Notes under the pieces: model-generated
Databases searched by the model: none
What the model was told of the DNA's origin: nothing
Seen by the model: only the letters and a program-made list of their open reading frames with translations
Shown: positions 8,242 to 18,294 of the stretch, piece after piece
How the letters are laid out: each line of letters starts with the position of its first letter
Numbering within the stretch: the first letter of the stretch is position 1
Program-made: the position numbers and the translations under genes
Origin: Algoriphagus pacificus
GTDB lineage: Bacteria; Bacteroidota; Bacteroidia; Cytophagales; Cyclobacteriaceae
Direction of reading: 5' to 3'
Assembly: GCF_017254845.1 (NCBI RefSeq)
Contig: NZ_JAFKCU010000002.1
Location: 1,229,956 to 1,293,955, forward strand
DNA length: 64,000 nt

Positions 8242-9162
8242 ATGAGTTTAGCAATAATAAGTCCAGGAAAGAACGCGCAACCTTGGATTGAGGTTTTAAA
8301 AAATCAAAATCCTGATTTGACGATTCAGGTATACCCTGAAATCAACGATCCAGAATCAGTTGAAGTCGTCATGCTATGGAATCATCCACAAGGCATTCTT
8401 TCAAATTACCCCAACTTAAAACTGATCAGTTCCATGGGAGCCGGTGTGGATCATATCCTGAGGGATGAAACGATACCAGAGGATATTCCTGTGGTCAGAA
8501 TTGTAGATGAGAAACTGACTTTTTCCATGACAAATTATGTGATCATGGGAGTTCTGAATTTCCATCGACAGATTACCAGATATCAGGAAGATCAAAAGAA
8601 GAAGGTCTGGGATATGAGTAATCCAGAAATTGATGTCAAAATAGGAGTGATGGGAGTTGGAGCCTTAGGAGGAGATGTATTGGAAAAATTGGATTTCATG
8701 GGCTTTCCAGTGGCTGGATTTGGTTTCTCAGAAAAGAAAGATTTTCCTTATCCCTATTATTCTAAAGATAAATTATCCGAGTTTCTGGAAGCTGTAAATG
8801 TGATCGTTTGTCTTTTGCCATTGACGCCGGATACAGAGAACATTTTGGATCTAGAGCTGTTTTCTAAATGTAAGAAAGGAAGCTATTTGATTAATGTAGC
8901 CAGAGGGAAGCATTTGGTGGAAGAGGATTTATTGGAAGCCTTGGATAAGGGATTTCTTTCTGGGGCGTTGCTGGATGTTTATAGAACTGAACCATTGCCA
9001 AAGGATCATCCATTTTGGGATGAAAGCAGGATTCAGATTACGCCACATATTGCGAGTGTGACCAATCCCAAAGCGGCGGCTCCTCAAGTGGTTGATAATA
9101 TCAGGAGGATTCAATCGAACCAGCCACTCCAAAATCTCGTAATCCGAGAAAGAGGCTACTAA
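8242..9162 (+). CDS. D-2-hydroxyacid dehydrogenase (glyoxylate/hydroxypyruvate reductase A-like)
   Basis: This 306-residue cytosolic enzyme has the length of GhrA-type reductases. The NAD(P)-binding motif Gly-Val-Gly-Ala-Leu-Gly-Gly lies at about residues 139-145. The catalytic region Asn-Val-Ala-Arg-Gly (about 218-222), the Glu in the Tyr-Arg-Thr-Glu-Pro segment and the His of Thr-Pro-His-Ile-Ala-Ser form the usual Arg-Glu-His set. The family reduces glyoxylate or hydroxypyruvate to glycolate or glycerate. The uspA gene follows 11 bases after the stop and is probably co-transcribed. Exact substrate is inferred from overall resemblance only. Confidence 0.85.
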   Translation: MSLAIISPGKNAQPWIEVLKNQNPDLTIQVYPEINDPESVEVVMLWNHPQGILSNYPNLKLISSMGAGVDHILRDETIPEDIPVVRIVDEKLTFSMTNYVIMGVLNFHRQITRYQEDQKKKVWDMSNPEIDVKIGVMGVGALGGDVLEKLDFMGFPVAGFGFSEKKDFPYPYYSKDKLSEFLEAVNVIVCLLPLTPDTENILDLELFSKCKKGSYLINVARGKHLVEEDLLEALDKGFLSGALLDVYRTEPLPKDHPFWDESRIQITPHIASVTNPKAAAPQVVDNIRRIQSNQPLQNLVIRERGY

Positions 9163-9173
9163 AAATTTTTATT

Positions 9174-10016
9174 ATGTCTAAAACTTTTACGATTCTTTGC
9201 CCCACAGATTTTTCAGAATGTTCCTTGAATGCGATTGAATACGCAGCGAAACTGGGAGAGCTTTTTAAGGCAGATTTATTTCTTTTTCATGTCTTGAATA
9301 AAACGGACTATGAAAAGCTTTCTCCATTGGATACTGAAGGGTATCATCAGGAAGAATTCATCAAAGAAAAACTGGTCAATCTTCAACAAGCTGTCTTAAA
9401 AGAGAGCTTGCCAAAGGGATTGAAAAGCTGTGAGATCTCTTTTAAGGATGGAAAAATAGTTTCCAGAACCTTGAAAGAAGCGAATAAAATCGGTGCAGAT
9501 TTAATCGTCATGGGGACTGAAGGAACCAATGATCTTAGAGAGCATATAATTGGTTCTAGAACCAGTAAACTAGTTGAGGAATCTGAAAAAGATGTGTTTG
9601 TAGTTCCTCGTAAAGTCTATTTTAAGAAGCCAAGGAAAATTGTCTACGCTAGTGATTACTTGGAAGAAGACAAAATCGCTATTCAAAAAGTGGTTGAATT
9701 AGCCCGGTTTTTTGATTCAGAAATCGACATTGTTCACGTAAGCAGCACTCACAAAGCAATAGATAAATCATTGCATATGGAGATGGTCGATGAGCTGACT
9801 CCTTTTGTGAAATATGAAAAAGTGAATTATGTGCTGAAGTCTTACCGGGATGATTTGGCTCTTGGCCTTGAGAATTATCTCCAGACTTCCAAAGGAGATA
9901 TCCTTGTCACATTGAGTAAGAAGAAATCCTTTTTCGATCAGATTTTCTCCAAAAATCTCTCAAAAAAAATGGCTTATTTTATCAATAAGCCACTTTGGGT
10001 AATCAAGTCTTTTTAG
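9174..10016 (+). CDS. Universal stress protein with two UspA domains
   Basis: The 280-residue protein contains two UspA-type domains in tandem (about 1-145 and 150-280). The first opens with Cys-Pro-Thr-Asp-Phe-Ser-Glu-Cys-Ser and contains Asp-Leu-Ile-Val-Met-Gly-Thr-Glu-Gly followed by Gly-Ser-Arg, the ATP-binding G-(2x)-G-(9x)-G(S/T) type region. The second domain is more divergent. Tandem Usps are cytosolic and respond to starvation and oxidative stress in other bacteria. It sits directly after the 2-hydroxyacid dehydrogenase gene. Its last 4 bases overlap the stop of the converging TPR gene, leaving no room for a separate terminator. Confidence 0.87.
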   Translation: MSKTFTILCPTDFSECSLNAIEYAAKLGELFKADLFLFHVLNKTDYEKLSPLDTEGYHQEEFIKEKLVNLQQAVLKESLPKGLKSCEISFKDGKIVSRTLKEANKIGADLIVMGTEGTNDLREHIIGSRTSKLVEESEKDVFVVPRKVYFKKPRKIVYASDYLEEDKIAIQKVVELARFFDSEIDIVHVSSTHKAIDKSLHMEMVDELTPFVKYEKVNYVLKSYRDDLALGLENYLQTSKGDILVTLSKKKSFFDQIFSKNLSKKMAYFINKPLWVIKSF

Positions 10017-10708
10017 CTTTTACTTTTACCGAAGATTCCTTTTAGAAATTTTTTGAAATCGGATCTGGCTTTGGGATCAGAAAACAGAGAACCCAAGGTT
10101 TTGAAATAAAAACTAGCTGTCAATTTTTCCTTCTCATTTACCTGGTCTTCAGATTTCTCCTCTTTTAAATTTTCTGTAGGAGGAGCAGACTCAGGAGTTG
10201 AGGGTTTGTAGCCCACCAAGTCATCTGCTTGAGAAAAGCTTTTTTTAGAACGCTCTTTGTATCCAAGTTTTTCTTCTACCAGACCTTTGTTGTTATAAGC
10301 AACAGCATCTTCAGGATCCAATTCAATTGCTTTTTCATAATCTTCAATAGCACCATTTAAATCTCCAATACGATCTTTGAAATAAGCTCTGCTGCTATAG
10401 CGATAAGGATTTTTAGGATCCAAGTTTGCTGCTCGATCAAATTCAGCTAATGCCTCTTCGTTTCTTTTCAACAAATGAAGGACTACCGCCCGGTCTGAAA
10501 TGTAATTGGTATTGTAAGGATCCAGTTCAATGATCAGGTCAAAATCCTGAATAGCTTCCTCAGTTTTTCCCAATCGGGAAAGAATCCTTCCTCTGTAAAG
10601 ATGCAGCTCAGGATTTTTTTCTACTGTGGTAATCAGTTGGTTGAAAACCTGAAGTGCTTCTTCAAATTTTCCCGTTTTATATAATTCAATTCCTGCCTCG
10701 AAAGTCAT
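10013..10708 (-). CDS. TPR protein
   Basis: Read on the minus strand, the product is 231 residues if it begins at the ATG at 10706-10708. An upstream in-frame ATG at 10792 would add 28 residues that do not look repeat-like, so I prefer the shorter start. Residues 1-150 consist of at least four consecutive tetratricopeptide repeats with Ala-Leu/Ala-Ile-Asp-Phe and Asp-Pro spacing. Residues 160-200 are a Pro/Glu/Lys-rich linker, and the tail is basic. There is no signal peptide, so it is probably cytosolic. It is divergent from holA and overlaps uspA at the 3' end by 4 bases. Confidence 0.8.
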   Translation of the reverse strand: MTFEAGIELYKTGKFEEALQVFNQLITTVEKNPELHLYRGRILSRLGKTEEAIQDFDLIIELDPYNTNYISDRAVVLHLLKRNEEALAEFDRAANLDPKNPYRYSSRAYFKDRIGDLNGAIEDYEKAIELDPEDAVAYNNKGLVEEKLGYKERSKKSFSQADDLVGYKPSTPESAPPTENLKEEKSEDQVNEKEKLTASFYFKTLGSLFSDPKARSDFKKFLKGIFGKSKS

Positions 10709-10831
10709 TCTTCTATTTTTATCAATTAATACAAAGGTAAGGCAGGAATAGTTTACCAAATAATCTTTCTTTTGTTTTTGCACCCAATCCAATCACCCTA
10801 TTATCTTTAAGCTTTAGAGTAATAATCATCC

Positions 10832-11854
10832 ATGGCCCAATCACCCCAAGTTGTACTGAAAGACCTAAAGGAGAAAAAGTTTGCTCCCATTTACTTTTTG
10901 GAAGGAGACGAACCCTTTTACATTGATCAGATTACTGAGTTTATAGAAAAGAATGCTATTGCAGAGCATGAGCGTGGTTTCAACCAAGTGGTGCTTTATG
11001 GAAAAGACAGCAATGTCGGATTGATTATCAATAATGCCCGTAAATTCCCCATGATGGCGGAACGGCAAGTGGTGATTGTCAAGGAGGCTCAAAGTCTTCC
11101 TGATTTGGGAAAAGAGGAAGCTCAAAAACTCTTGATAAGCTATGCGCAGAATCCGCTGCCGAGTACCATTTTGGTTTTTGCTCATAAATACAAAAAACTC
11201 GATAAGCGTACTCAGCTGTCAAAGGAGTTACAAAAAAATACGGTTTACGTAACTTCAGATAAGATTCCTGATTACAAACTGACCGAGTGGGTTCTGCAGT
11301 ATTTCAAAGATATAGGGCATGACATTGAACCGAAAGCAGCTCAGTTTTTAGCGGATGCCATTGGAAACAATCTGGAAGTAATGACCAATGAGGTAGGGAA
11401 GATGCTCATCAACTTTCAGGAGCCTACCAAGTTTACCATACAGCATATTTCGCAGTACATCGGGATCAATAAAGATTACAATAATTTTGAGTTGCTGAAG
11501 GCAATAGGAATGCGTGATCCTATCAAATCAAACCAGATCATTCATTATTTTATCCAGAACCCCAAAGCGCATCCATTGATCCCACTTTTTGCTTTGATGT
11601 ACAACTATTTTTCAAAATTGGCTCTGATCCATCAAGCCAAAGGAGCATCTGATGATCAGATTGCTGCTTTGATAGGTGTTCCGAGATTTGTGGCTAAAGA
11701 GTATTTACAATCCGCCCGAAACTACAAATTGGGCAAGGTAATTGATGTGTTTAGATACATCAAAGAGGCAGATCTTCGTTCTAAAGGAGTTGATTCCGGA
11801 AGTATGACAGATGCTGAAATCCTCCGCGAACTCGTTTATAAGATTTTACACTGA
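10832..11854 (+). CDS. holA: DNA polymerase III subunit delta
   Basis: The 340-residue protein matches HolA in length and layout. It opens with the Phe-Leu-Glu-Gly-Asp-Glu-Pro-Phe segment, the degenerate P-loop-like region of this AAA+ clamp-loader subunit, and ends with the helical collar domain containing Tyr-Asn-Tyr-Phe and Ala-Asp-Leu-Arg-Ser-Lys. Delta opens the beta clamp during loading at primer termini. It heads a long co-directional run of genes up to 21595. A poor Bacteroidota-type promoter (TATCTTTA-like, about 10801) lies in the divergent spacer. Confidence 0.92.
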   Translation: MAQSPQVVLKDLKEKKFAPIYFLEGDEPFYIDQITEFIEKNAIAEHERGFNQVVLYGKDSNVGLIINNARKFPMMAERQVVIVKEAQSLPDLGKEEAQKLLISYAQNPLPSTILVFAHKYKKLDKRTQLSKELQKNTVYVTSDKIPDYKLTEWVLQYFKDIGHDIEPKAAQFLADAIGNNLEVMTNEVGKMLINFQEPTKFTIQHISQYIGINKDYNNFELLKAIGMRDPIKSNQIIHYFIQNPKAHPLIPLFALMYNYFSKLALIHQAKGASDDQIAALIGVPRFVAKEYLQSARNYKLGKVIDVFRYIKEADLRSKGVDSGSMTDAEILRELVYKILH

Positions 11855-11977
11855 TTACCTAAGCCAATTTCTAAATAGTCAGAAGGAATTGTCTGGACTC
11901 AGTTCACTCTAATTCCAACTGGATTAAAGGGTTATACTGGGCCAGCTCATTTTGACAGCTATAACCAACTATAATCT

Positions 11978-14965
11978 ATGAAATATTACCTGGCGCTAGT
12001 AGCTGGATTGGGCTTGAGTTTGGATGCCTTTTCTCAGTCCACAATTTATCAGACCAGTCCACAATTTCCTCTTGATCATCAGCTTGAGTTATTCGATAAG
12101 CAACTTTTTTCTGCTTCTCTTTATGATAACACACGCTTACTGAGTGAAGATTTAACAGAAGACCAAAAAAAATCTGCAGAACTCCATCGGGCCATGTCTG
12201 CCTTGCAGTTAGAAAGTCCTGATGGTCCTGGATTGATGAAATCCTACATCTACGAAAATGGAAATCATCCAACGGTCACTTCAGCCGGACTTTATCTTGG
12301 AGACCATTTTTTTTACAAAAGAAATTATAAGGAAGCAGCCGAAAGCTATGCTTTAGTCAATCCTCAAAGCCTTGGAGATGATAATCGTGGAGATCTTTAT
12401 TTCAAGCAGGGTTTTTCACTTTTTCAACTTAAAAATTACTCGCAGGCAGCGCCTTACTTTGATCAGGCAAAAGTCCTCAATACTTCCGTCAGTCCCGATG
12501 CATATTATTACAGTGGATACATCGCCTTGGAGAATGGGGAAAATGCAAAAGCCATTTCAGATCTTCAAGCAGCCTCTCAAGATGTATTCTATTCAGGAAA
12601 GGTGCCTTACTTGTTGGCAGCACTTTATTATAAAGAAGGAAATTATGATCAATTGATCAGTTATGCTGAGCCAAAGTTTGGAACAGGTCAGCAATTAGAT
12701 AGACCAGAAATCATTCATTTGTATCTGGCAGAGGCTTATTATGCCAAGCAGAATTTTGCAAAAGCTTCTGAGCATTACGAAGCATACATCAATAGCAGAA
12801 AAGGAACTCTTTCAAGAGAAGAAATTTATAAGGCAGGAATATCGCTTTTTGAGATTCAAAACTACGGGAGAGCAGCTGAATACTTGAAAAACTCTGCTTC
12901 AGCCAATGATGAGTTGGGACAGGCTTCCAGTTACTATTTAGGACATGCCTATTTAAAGCAGGAGAATTTCCAGTTTGCTTCCACCAGTTTCGCCGCAGCA
13001 GCAAAAGCTGATTTTAATAAGAAAATCCAGGAAGATGCCTTGGTTAATTATGCCAAAGTAAACCTTCAGAAAGGAAGCTTCCAGCTCGCTATTACAGCTT
13101 TGGATGACTACTTGGAAAAGTATCCTGACGGAAGTCATAAAGCAGAAATCGAGAATTTGCTTTCTGAGGCTTTAGTCAATACCAATGATTATCTGCGAGC
13201 CATCGAACAGATGGATAAGATAACAAACAAGTCTTCCAGAATTCAGGCAGCTTACCAAAAAGTGGCTTTTTATCAGGCGATGGTTTATTTCAGAGACCAA
13301 AGATGGGATGGGGCAATTGCCTATTTGGATAAATCCTTGGCCTATCCGGTTGATAAAACAATCGTCTTGGAATCTCATTTTTGGAAAGGGGAAGCATATT
13401 CAGCAGATGAAAATCTATCATCGGCAATTCGCTCATATGAGCAGGCTATCGCCTTGGGAAGAACGACTTCTTCAGCCTATCTGACAAAAAGTTTGTACGG
13501 ATTAGGCTATGCTTATTTCAACTCCCAGCAATATCCTAAAGCAGAGGTACAATTTAAAACCTACACGGATCGCCTGAGAGGTAGAGAAAATAAGGAGAAT
13601 TATGATGATGCCATGTTGCGTTTGGGCGATTGCTATTATGTTCAGAAGCGATTTGCGGAGGCTGCAGCTACTTTCCAGCAAGCAATTAATGAATCTAATT
13701 CTGGAGTGGATTATGCTTATTACAGATTAGCTGTTGTTCAGAATTTCCAAACAAGAAATCAAGAGGCCTTATCTCAATTGGATGCTTTGATTTCAAGATA
13801 TCCAAACAGCCTTTATTATGAAGATGCCCTTTATCAAAAAGGTCAGATCAATATGGAGGAAACCAATTATTCGGAAGCTTCCCGAGCATTTTCTGATTTG
13901 ATTAATGGAAAACCCAATAGTCCATTTGTTCCATATGCTTTAGAGGGAAGGGCTGTTGCGAATTTCTCTATGCAGAATTATGATCAAACAATTCAGGATT
14001 ATAAGACAATTTTGGATAGACACCCGAATGCCCAGAATTCTGAGACAGCTTTAAAAGGCCTTCAGGAAACATTGGCATTGCAAGGCAGATCAAGTGAGTT
14101 TTCCGAGTATTTGGCAAGGTATAAAGGTTCAAATCCTTCCAATACCAGCGTACAATCCCTGGAATTTGAGGCTGCCAAAAGCATGTATTTTGATAAGAAT
14201 TATGCGCAGGCTACGCGTGCTTTGGAAAATTACCTGAAGAGTTACCCGCAATCTTCTCAGCGTTTGGATGCCTTGTATTTCTTAGGCGATAGTTATTTCC
14301 AATTAGGAGATAAAGATCAAGCTTTGGTACAATTCAAAGCACTTGAAAGAGAGCCGGCTTCCCCTCAGCGATTGAGAGCGATGCAGCGAATCGGTAGCAT
14401 TGAACTTGAGAGAGGGAATTTTGAACAAGCCATTCCTTACCTGCAAACTTCAGCCGAAAATGCGAGAAACAAACTCGAAGAAGTGGAAGCTGTTCAAGGT
14501 TTGATGGTTGCTAATTTTGAAACCAGAAAATACAACCAGGCAATCGTTAATGCGGATAGACTGTTGACATTGGATGGAATTATTCCGGAGTCTACACCTA
14601 AAGCCATGTTGATTAAGGCAAAAGCGCAGCGCGAGACCAATAGGAAAGCAGAGGCAGAGACTACATTGATGTCTTTGGTAAATGAATACAAAACGATCCA
14701 AGGGGCTGAAGGTCTTTACTGGTTGGCCTTTTCCTTCCAGGAAAAAGGAGATGTGGCTCAATCCAATGAAACCATTTTTGATTTTTCAGGGCCTTTTGTG
14801 GATTACGATTATTGGTATGGAAGGATGTTTTTACTGCTTGCAGACAACTATGTGAAGTTGGGAGAGGATTTCCAAGCGAAAGCAACTTTGGAATCTATCG
14901 TGGAGAAATCTACCAATGATGAAATCAAAACAATGGCTCAAACGAAACTTCAAACCTTAAACTAA
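11978..14965 (+). CDS. Large periplasmic TPR protein
   Basis: The 995-residue product has a signal peptide (cleavage near residue 20, after Asp-Ala-Phe-Ser-Gln) and then almost nothing but tetratricopeptide and Sel1/YbgF-type helical repeats to the C-terminus. Typical motifs are Ala-Leu-Tyr-Tyr-Lys-Glu-Gly-Asn-Tyr and Tyr-Pro-Asn-Ser repeated about every 34-37 residues; I would expect over 20 repeats. The next gene, an outer-membrane barrel, starts 3 bases after the stop, so the two are co-translated. Together with the SPOR, ExbB, ExbD and TonB genes downstream it probably forms an envelope-spanning complex, with this protein as the periplasmic scaffold. That role is inference. Confidence 0.85.
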   Translation: MKYYLALVAGLGLSLDAFSQSTIYQTSPQFPLDHQLELFDKQLFSASLYDNTRLLSEDLTEDQKKSAELHRAMSALQLESPDGPGLMKSYIYENGNHPTVTSAGLYLGDHFFYKRNYKEAAESYALVNPQSLGDDNRGDLYFKQGFSLFQLKNYSQAAPYFDQAKVLNTSVSPDAYYYSGYIALENGENAKAISDLQAASQDVFYSGKVPYLLAALYYKEGNYDQLISYAEPKFGTGQQLDRPEIIHLYLAEAYYAKQNFAKASEHYEAYINSRKGTLSREEIYKAGISLFEIQNYGRAAEYLKNSASANDELGQASSYYLGHAYLKQENFQFASTSFAAAAKADFNKKIQEDALVNYAKVNLQKGSFQLAITALDDYLEKYPDGSHKAEIENLLSEALVNTNDYLRAIEQMDKITNKSSRIQAAYQKVAFYQAMVYFRDQRWDGAIAYLDKSLAYPVDKTIVLESHFWKGEAYSADENLSSAIRSYEQAIALGRTTSSAYLTKSLYGLGYAYFNSQQYPKAEVQFKTYTDRLRGRENKENYDDAMLRLGDCYYVQKRFAEAAATFQQAINESNSGVDYAYYRLAVVQNFQTRNQEALSQLDALISRYPNSLYYEDALYQKGQINMEETNYSEASRAFSDLINGKPNSPFVPYALEGRAVANFSMQNYDQTIQDYKTILDRHPNAQNSETALKGLQETLALQGRSSEFSEYLARYKGSNPSNTSVQSLEFEAAKSMYFDKNYAQATRALENYLKSYPQSSQRLDALYFLGDSYFQLGDKDQALVQFKALEREPASPQRLRAMQRIGSIELERGNFEQAIPYLQTSAENARNKLEEVEAVQGLMVANFETRKYNQAIVNADRLLTLDGIIPESTPKAMLIKAKAQRETNRKAEAETTLMSLVNEYKTIQGAEGLYWLAFSFQEKGDVAQSNETIFDFSGPFVDYDYWYGRMFLLLADNYVKLGEDFQAKATLESIVEKSTNDEIKTMAQTKLQTLN

Positions 14966-14968
14966 ACC

Positions 14969-16678
14969 ATGAAAAAGCTAGCGAAATCTATACTTTTGGT
15001 CGGAGTCATTGGTTTGACAACCAGTTTGACCTACGCACAAACCCAATCCCGAGGAGAGGTAACCGATCAGGAATTTGTAATCAGAAAAGACCGTGTATTG
15101 ACAGTGCCTGTTCAACCAAGGGTCTTCGAAAGACTTCCTGTTTTGCCACAGCCCAAAGGGCTTACGGATTTTAATTACATGGTCAATAAATATCCATTGA
15201 CTTTGCCTCCTTTGGTGTTGGAGACCACACCTATACAAAAACCATTTAGAGCACCTCAATTGGATTTGTATCCAGGTTTTCTGAGAGTGGGTTATGGTAA
15301 CTTTGCCTCACCTTTATTGGAAGCTAGATACATGGCTACCGAAGCTGAACAGGTCAATTATTCCATTAATCTTGGCCATCAAAGTTTTGGAAAAGGGCCA
15401 GTGAAAGGTGAACAATCTGCAGAGTCACATACCAAATTCGGTGGGGATGTCAGTTATTTTGCCGATCTCTTTGAAGTCTTTGGTGGATTGGAATGGCAGC
15501 AGGATAAATATTCCTTCTATGGAGTGAGTCCTGTGAATTTTGAAAATCCTGATTTTGAAACTTCAGATAATGTTCTCAATACAGTCAAAGTAAAAGCAGG
15601 GATTCGGGACATTGAAAAAGTTGGCCCATTTTCATACGATGCTCAGATAAGCTATCGAAATTTTAAGGATAGCTATATGGCAAAAGAAAATGAATTTGGG
15701 GCTGCTGCGACGGGTAAATTTAGACCAAATGAGGACTGGAGAGGACAAGTGGGAATCTCTTATTTCATGACTGATCCTGAGGATTTAAACTATTCTAAAA
15801 CCAGAACTTATTTCGCAATCAGACCAGAACTGGCCTACAAAATGGGAGAGTTTAGGTTTTCAGCAGGCTTGAATTTAGTTTCTGAAAATGATTCTATCGC
15901 GGATAAATCAAGTGACTTTAGAATATTCCCTAATCTGAAAGCCTCTTATCAGTTTGCTGAGGAATTTGGCTTCTTTGGAGAGTTTTCTGGAGATGTGAAG
16001 AGAAATACTTATTACAGTTTTGTAAGCGAAAATCCATATCTAGGACCTAGTGAGCAGCTGTTGAATACCATTCAGAATTACAAAGTTGAAGGTGGGATAG
16101 AAGGACAATTTCAAGAAGCGTTTCATTATCGTGCTGCAGTAAATGTCAGCCGCTACAATAACATGCATTTCTTTGTTACCAATTTTCCTTTCCCAACTCC
16201 AGGGGCTGATTCAACCCGATTCAGCATTGTATATGATGATAAAACCACTGTCTTCAATATCAACGGTGAACTTGGATTCAGATTCTCGGATATCTATTCC
16301 ATGGGAACAAGACTTGATTTGTACCAATATGATTTAAGCACTCAGGGAGAAGCTTGGCATAAGCCTACTTGGGAATTCAGAGTGAATAACCAGGTAACGC
16401 CATTCCAGGGGCTTTTACTTCAGGCAAATTTAAACTTCATGGGAGGTATCAAAGCCAGAGGATATGACTTGAGTGATATTTTTGGGCAAACGGGACCTTA
16501 TCAAGTAGTCAAATTGAAGACCATTGCAGATTTGCAGTTGAAAGCAGATTATCAGATCACCAATAGATTTGCAGTATTTGCTGAAGGAAACAATATTTTG
16601 AACGGAAGAAATACCAGATGGCTCAATTATCCGGTTAGAGGAATTCAATTAATTGGTGGGGTATCCATGAAATTCTAA
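14969..16678 (+). CDS. Outer-membrane beta-barrel, TonB-receptor-like without plug
   Basis: The 569-residue protein has a signal peptide (cleavage after Thr-Tyr-Ala, near residue 23). Residues 25-100 form a Pro-rich periplasmic leader. The rest shows alternating hydrophobic/polar strands and ends in Gly-Val-Ser-Met-Lys-Phe with a C-terminal Phe, the outer-membrane insertion signature. I see no plug domain, so it is a barrel rather than a complete TonB-dependent receptor; the last third resembles the TonB receptor barrel. The TPR gene ends 3 bases before it, and a motor gene set follows. It may be the outer-membrane element moved or powered by the TonB-like system; this is inference. Confidence 0.75.
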   Translation: MKKLAKSILLVGVIGLTTSLTYAQTQSRGEVTDQEFVIRKDRVLTVPVQPRVFERLPVLPQPKGLTDFNYMVNKYPLTLPPLVLETTPIQKPFRAPQLDLYPGFLRVGYGNFASPLLEARYMATEAEQVNYSINLGHQSFGKGPVKGEQSAESHTKFGGDVSYFADLFEVFGGLEWQQDKYSFYGVSPVNFENPDFETSDNVLNTVKVKAGIRDIEKVGPFSYDAQISYRNFKDSYMAKENEFGAAATGKFRPNEDWRGQVGISYFMTDPEDLNYSKTRTYFAIRPELAYKMGEFRFSAGLNLVSENDSIADKSSDFRIFPNLKASYQFAEEFGFFGEFSGDVKRNTYYSFVSENPYLGPSEQLLNTIQNYKVEGGIEGQFQEAFHYRAAVNVSRYNNMHFFVTNFPFPTPGADSTRFSIVYDDKTTVFNINGELGFRFSDIYSMGTRLDLYQYDLSTQGEAWHKPTWEFRVNNQVTPFQGLLLQANLNFMGGIKARGYDLSDIFGQTGPYQVVKLKTIADLQLKADYQITNRFAVFAEGNNILNGRNTRWLNYPVRGIQLIGGVSMKF

Positions 16679-16744
16679 GAATGTTTCATTTTGGGGTTGG
16701 GGATTAACCTCATTTATTTTAGTTTCGTAGCTCCCAATTCAATT

Positions 16745-17599
16745 ATGTCAAATTCTTCAGAAAATAAACATTGGCCAGATCCCAAGGATTTTGGACTTCC
16801 CTATGTGGAAGTCAAACCCATTGTGACAGAATATGAAGAAAAACAGCCTGAAATCATTACTCCTCCAGTTTCTGAAAAATCAGAGGAAAAGAAAGTAGTG
16901 ATTGAGGAAACTTCTATCCCAGTCAATAAAACTCCTGAGGTAAAAGAAAAAGTACTGGTTGAAGCAAAGCCGACAGAACCAGAGCTATCTCAAGAAAAAA
17001 AGGAACCAGTTGCTTCCCAACAAACTCGAATTCCTGAAGAAAAGAAGAGTAATTCTTGGATTGCAATCGTACTTATTTTAGCAGTATTGATTGTTTCTGT
17101 GATTGTTTGGCAATTGATGGGACGTGAGAAAGGTTCAGAAATTAAAGAAAGCCAGCTAGCTCAACAAGAAGAGCCAATTCCAGCAAGCGAACCGGTAAAT
17201 CCGGTAATTGAAAATACCCCAACTGAAGAAATTCAAACACCTGATAATCAGGACTCTATTCCAAAATCCAATTCTTCTTTAGAAGAACCTGCAGAAAGCC
17301 CTCAAACTGGTACAACTATTGATCGTACTGGTGCAGAGACTTTGATCCGAGTAGAGAGCAAATCAGATCGACCCACTTATTACATCGTGGTGGGTAGTTT
17401 GCCAAATGAACAAATGGCAATTTCTGAGTCAGCTCAATATTTTAACCGTGCAAGTTCAGTTTATCTGATTTTGCCATACGAAGAAGTTAAAAACTATCGT
17501 TTGGCAATAGGATCATTCACCAGCTTTAGAAAAGCCAGTGAAGAACTTGACCAGATCAAAGATCAGTATACTGAGGCATTATGGATTTTGAAATATTAA
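16745..17599 (+). CDS. Single-pass membrane protein with SPOR-like domain
   Basis: The chosen start is the ATG at 16745, giving 284 residues; an upstream in-frame ATG at 16691 would add 18 residues that look untranslated. Residues 1-100 are acidic/Lys-rich and Pro-rich. A single hydrophobic segment lies at about 103-123 (Trp-Ile-Ala-Ile-Val-Leu). A Glu/Pro-rich linker follows, and the C-terminal 75 residues (about 210-284) match the SPOR fold, which binds denuded peptidoglycan glycan strands. A TAGTTTCG motif just upstream may be a weak promoter. The ExbB gene starts 1 base after its stop. Confidence 0.75.
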   Translation: MSNSSENKHWPDPKDFGLPYVEVKPIVTEYEEKQPEIITPPVSEKSEEKKVVIEETSIPVNKTPEVKEKVLVEAKPTEPELSQEKKEPVASQQTRIPEEKKSNSWIAIVLILAVLIVSVIVWQLMGREKGSEIKESQLAQQEEPIPASEPVNPVIENTPTEEIQTPDNQDSIPKSNSSLEEPAESPQTGTTIDRTGAETLIRVESKSDRPTYYIVVGSLPNEQMAISESAQYFNRASSVYLILPYEEVKNYRLAIGSFTSFRKASEELDQIKDQYTEALWILKY

Positions 17600-17600
17600 T

Positions 17601-18293
17601 ATGATTCTTCTTCAAACCCTTTCTGTTGCGGATTCTTTAGCAACAGCAGACAGCCTGGCAGAAGGCGCTACCAAACAAAGCATAGGTTTATTGGATCTTT
17701 TGATCAAAGGCGGATATATGATGGTCCCCTTGTACCTGCTTTTCATTTTGGCAATCTTTATTTTCTTCGAAAGATTAATTACCCTTAAAAAGGCTTCCAA
17801 AACGTCCACCTCCTTAATGGATCAGATTCGGGTTTTGGTGCAAAGCGGGAAAATCGAAAAAGCTAAAATGCTCTGTGCCGGAGAGAATACCCCGGTGGCA
17901 AATATGATTGCCAAAGGGATCGAGAGGATTGGAAGTCCCTTGAAAAATATTGAAGTCTCCATTGAGAATGTGGGTAAGATCGAGATTTATAAATTGGAGA
18001 AAAACCTGAATTTATTGGCTACAGTATCTGGAGCTGCTCCTATGATCGGTTTCTTGGGAACTGTGGCAGGGATGATACAGGCTTTTATTGCTATTGCGCA
18101 AGAAGAGGGGATGGTCTCTCCAAAACTTCTTTCCGAAGGTATTTATGAGGCCATGATCACTACAGCTGCAGGGCTTGTAGTAGGTATTATTGCTTATTTG
18201 GGATATAATTACCTGGTTTCTCAGGTTTCCAAATTGGTTCATAATATGGAATACACTACAGTAGAGTTTATCGATTTACTTCAAGATAAATAA
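17601..18293 (+). CDS. exbB: MotA/TolQ/ExbB family proton-channel protein
   Basis: The 230-residue inner-membrane protein has three hydrophobic segments, at about 30-55, 130-160 and 170-200. It contains the family signature Ala-Pro-Met-Ile-Gly-Phe-Leu-Gly-Thr-Val-Ala-Gly-Met near residue 145-157 and Glu-Ala-Met-Ile-Thr-Thr-Ala-Ala-Gly-Leu near 175-184. With ExbD it forms the proton-driven stator that energises TonB- or Tol-type systems. It is packed 1 base from its neighbours on both sides (SPOR gene stop 17599, exbD start 18295). The name exbB is by family; tolQ is equally possible. Confidence 0.88.
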   Translation: MILLQTLSVADSLATADSLAEGATKQSIGLLDLLIKGGYMMVPLYLLFILAIFIFFERLITLKKASKTSTSLMDQIRVLVQSGKIEKAKMLCAGENTPVANMIAKGIERIGSPLKNIEVSIENVGKIEIYKLEKNLNLLATVSGAAPMIGFLGTVAGMIQAFIAIAQEEGMVSPKLLSEGIYEAMITTAAGLVVGIIAYLGYNYLVSQVSKLVHNMEYTTVEFIDLLQDK

Positions 18294-18294
18294 G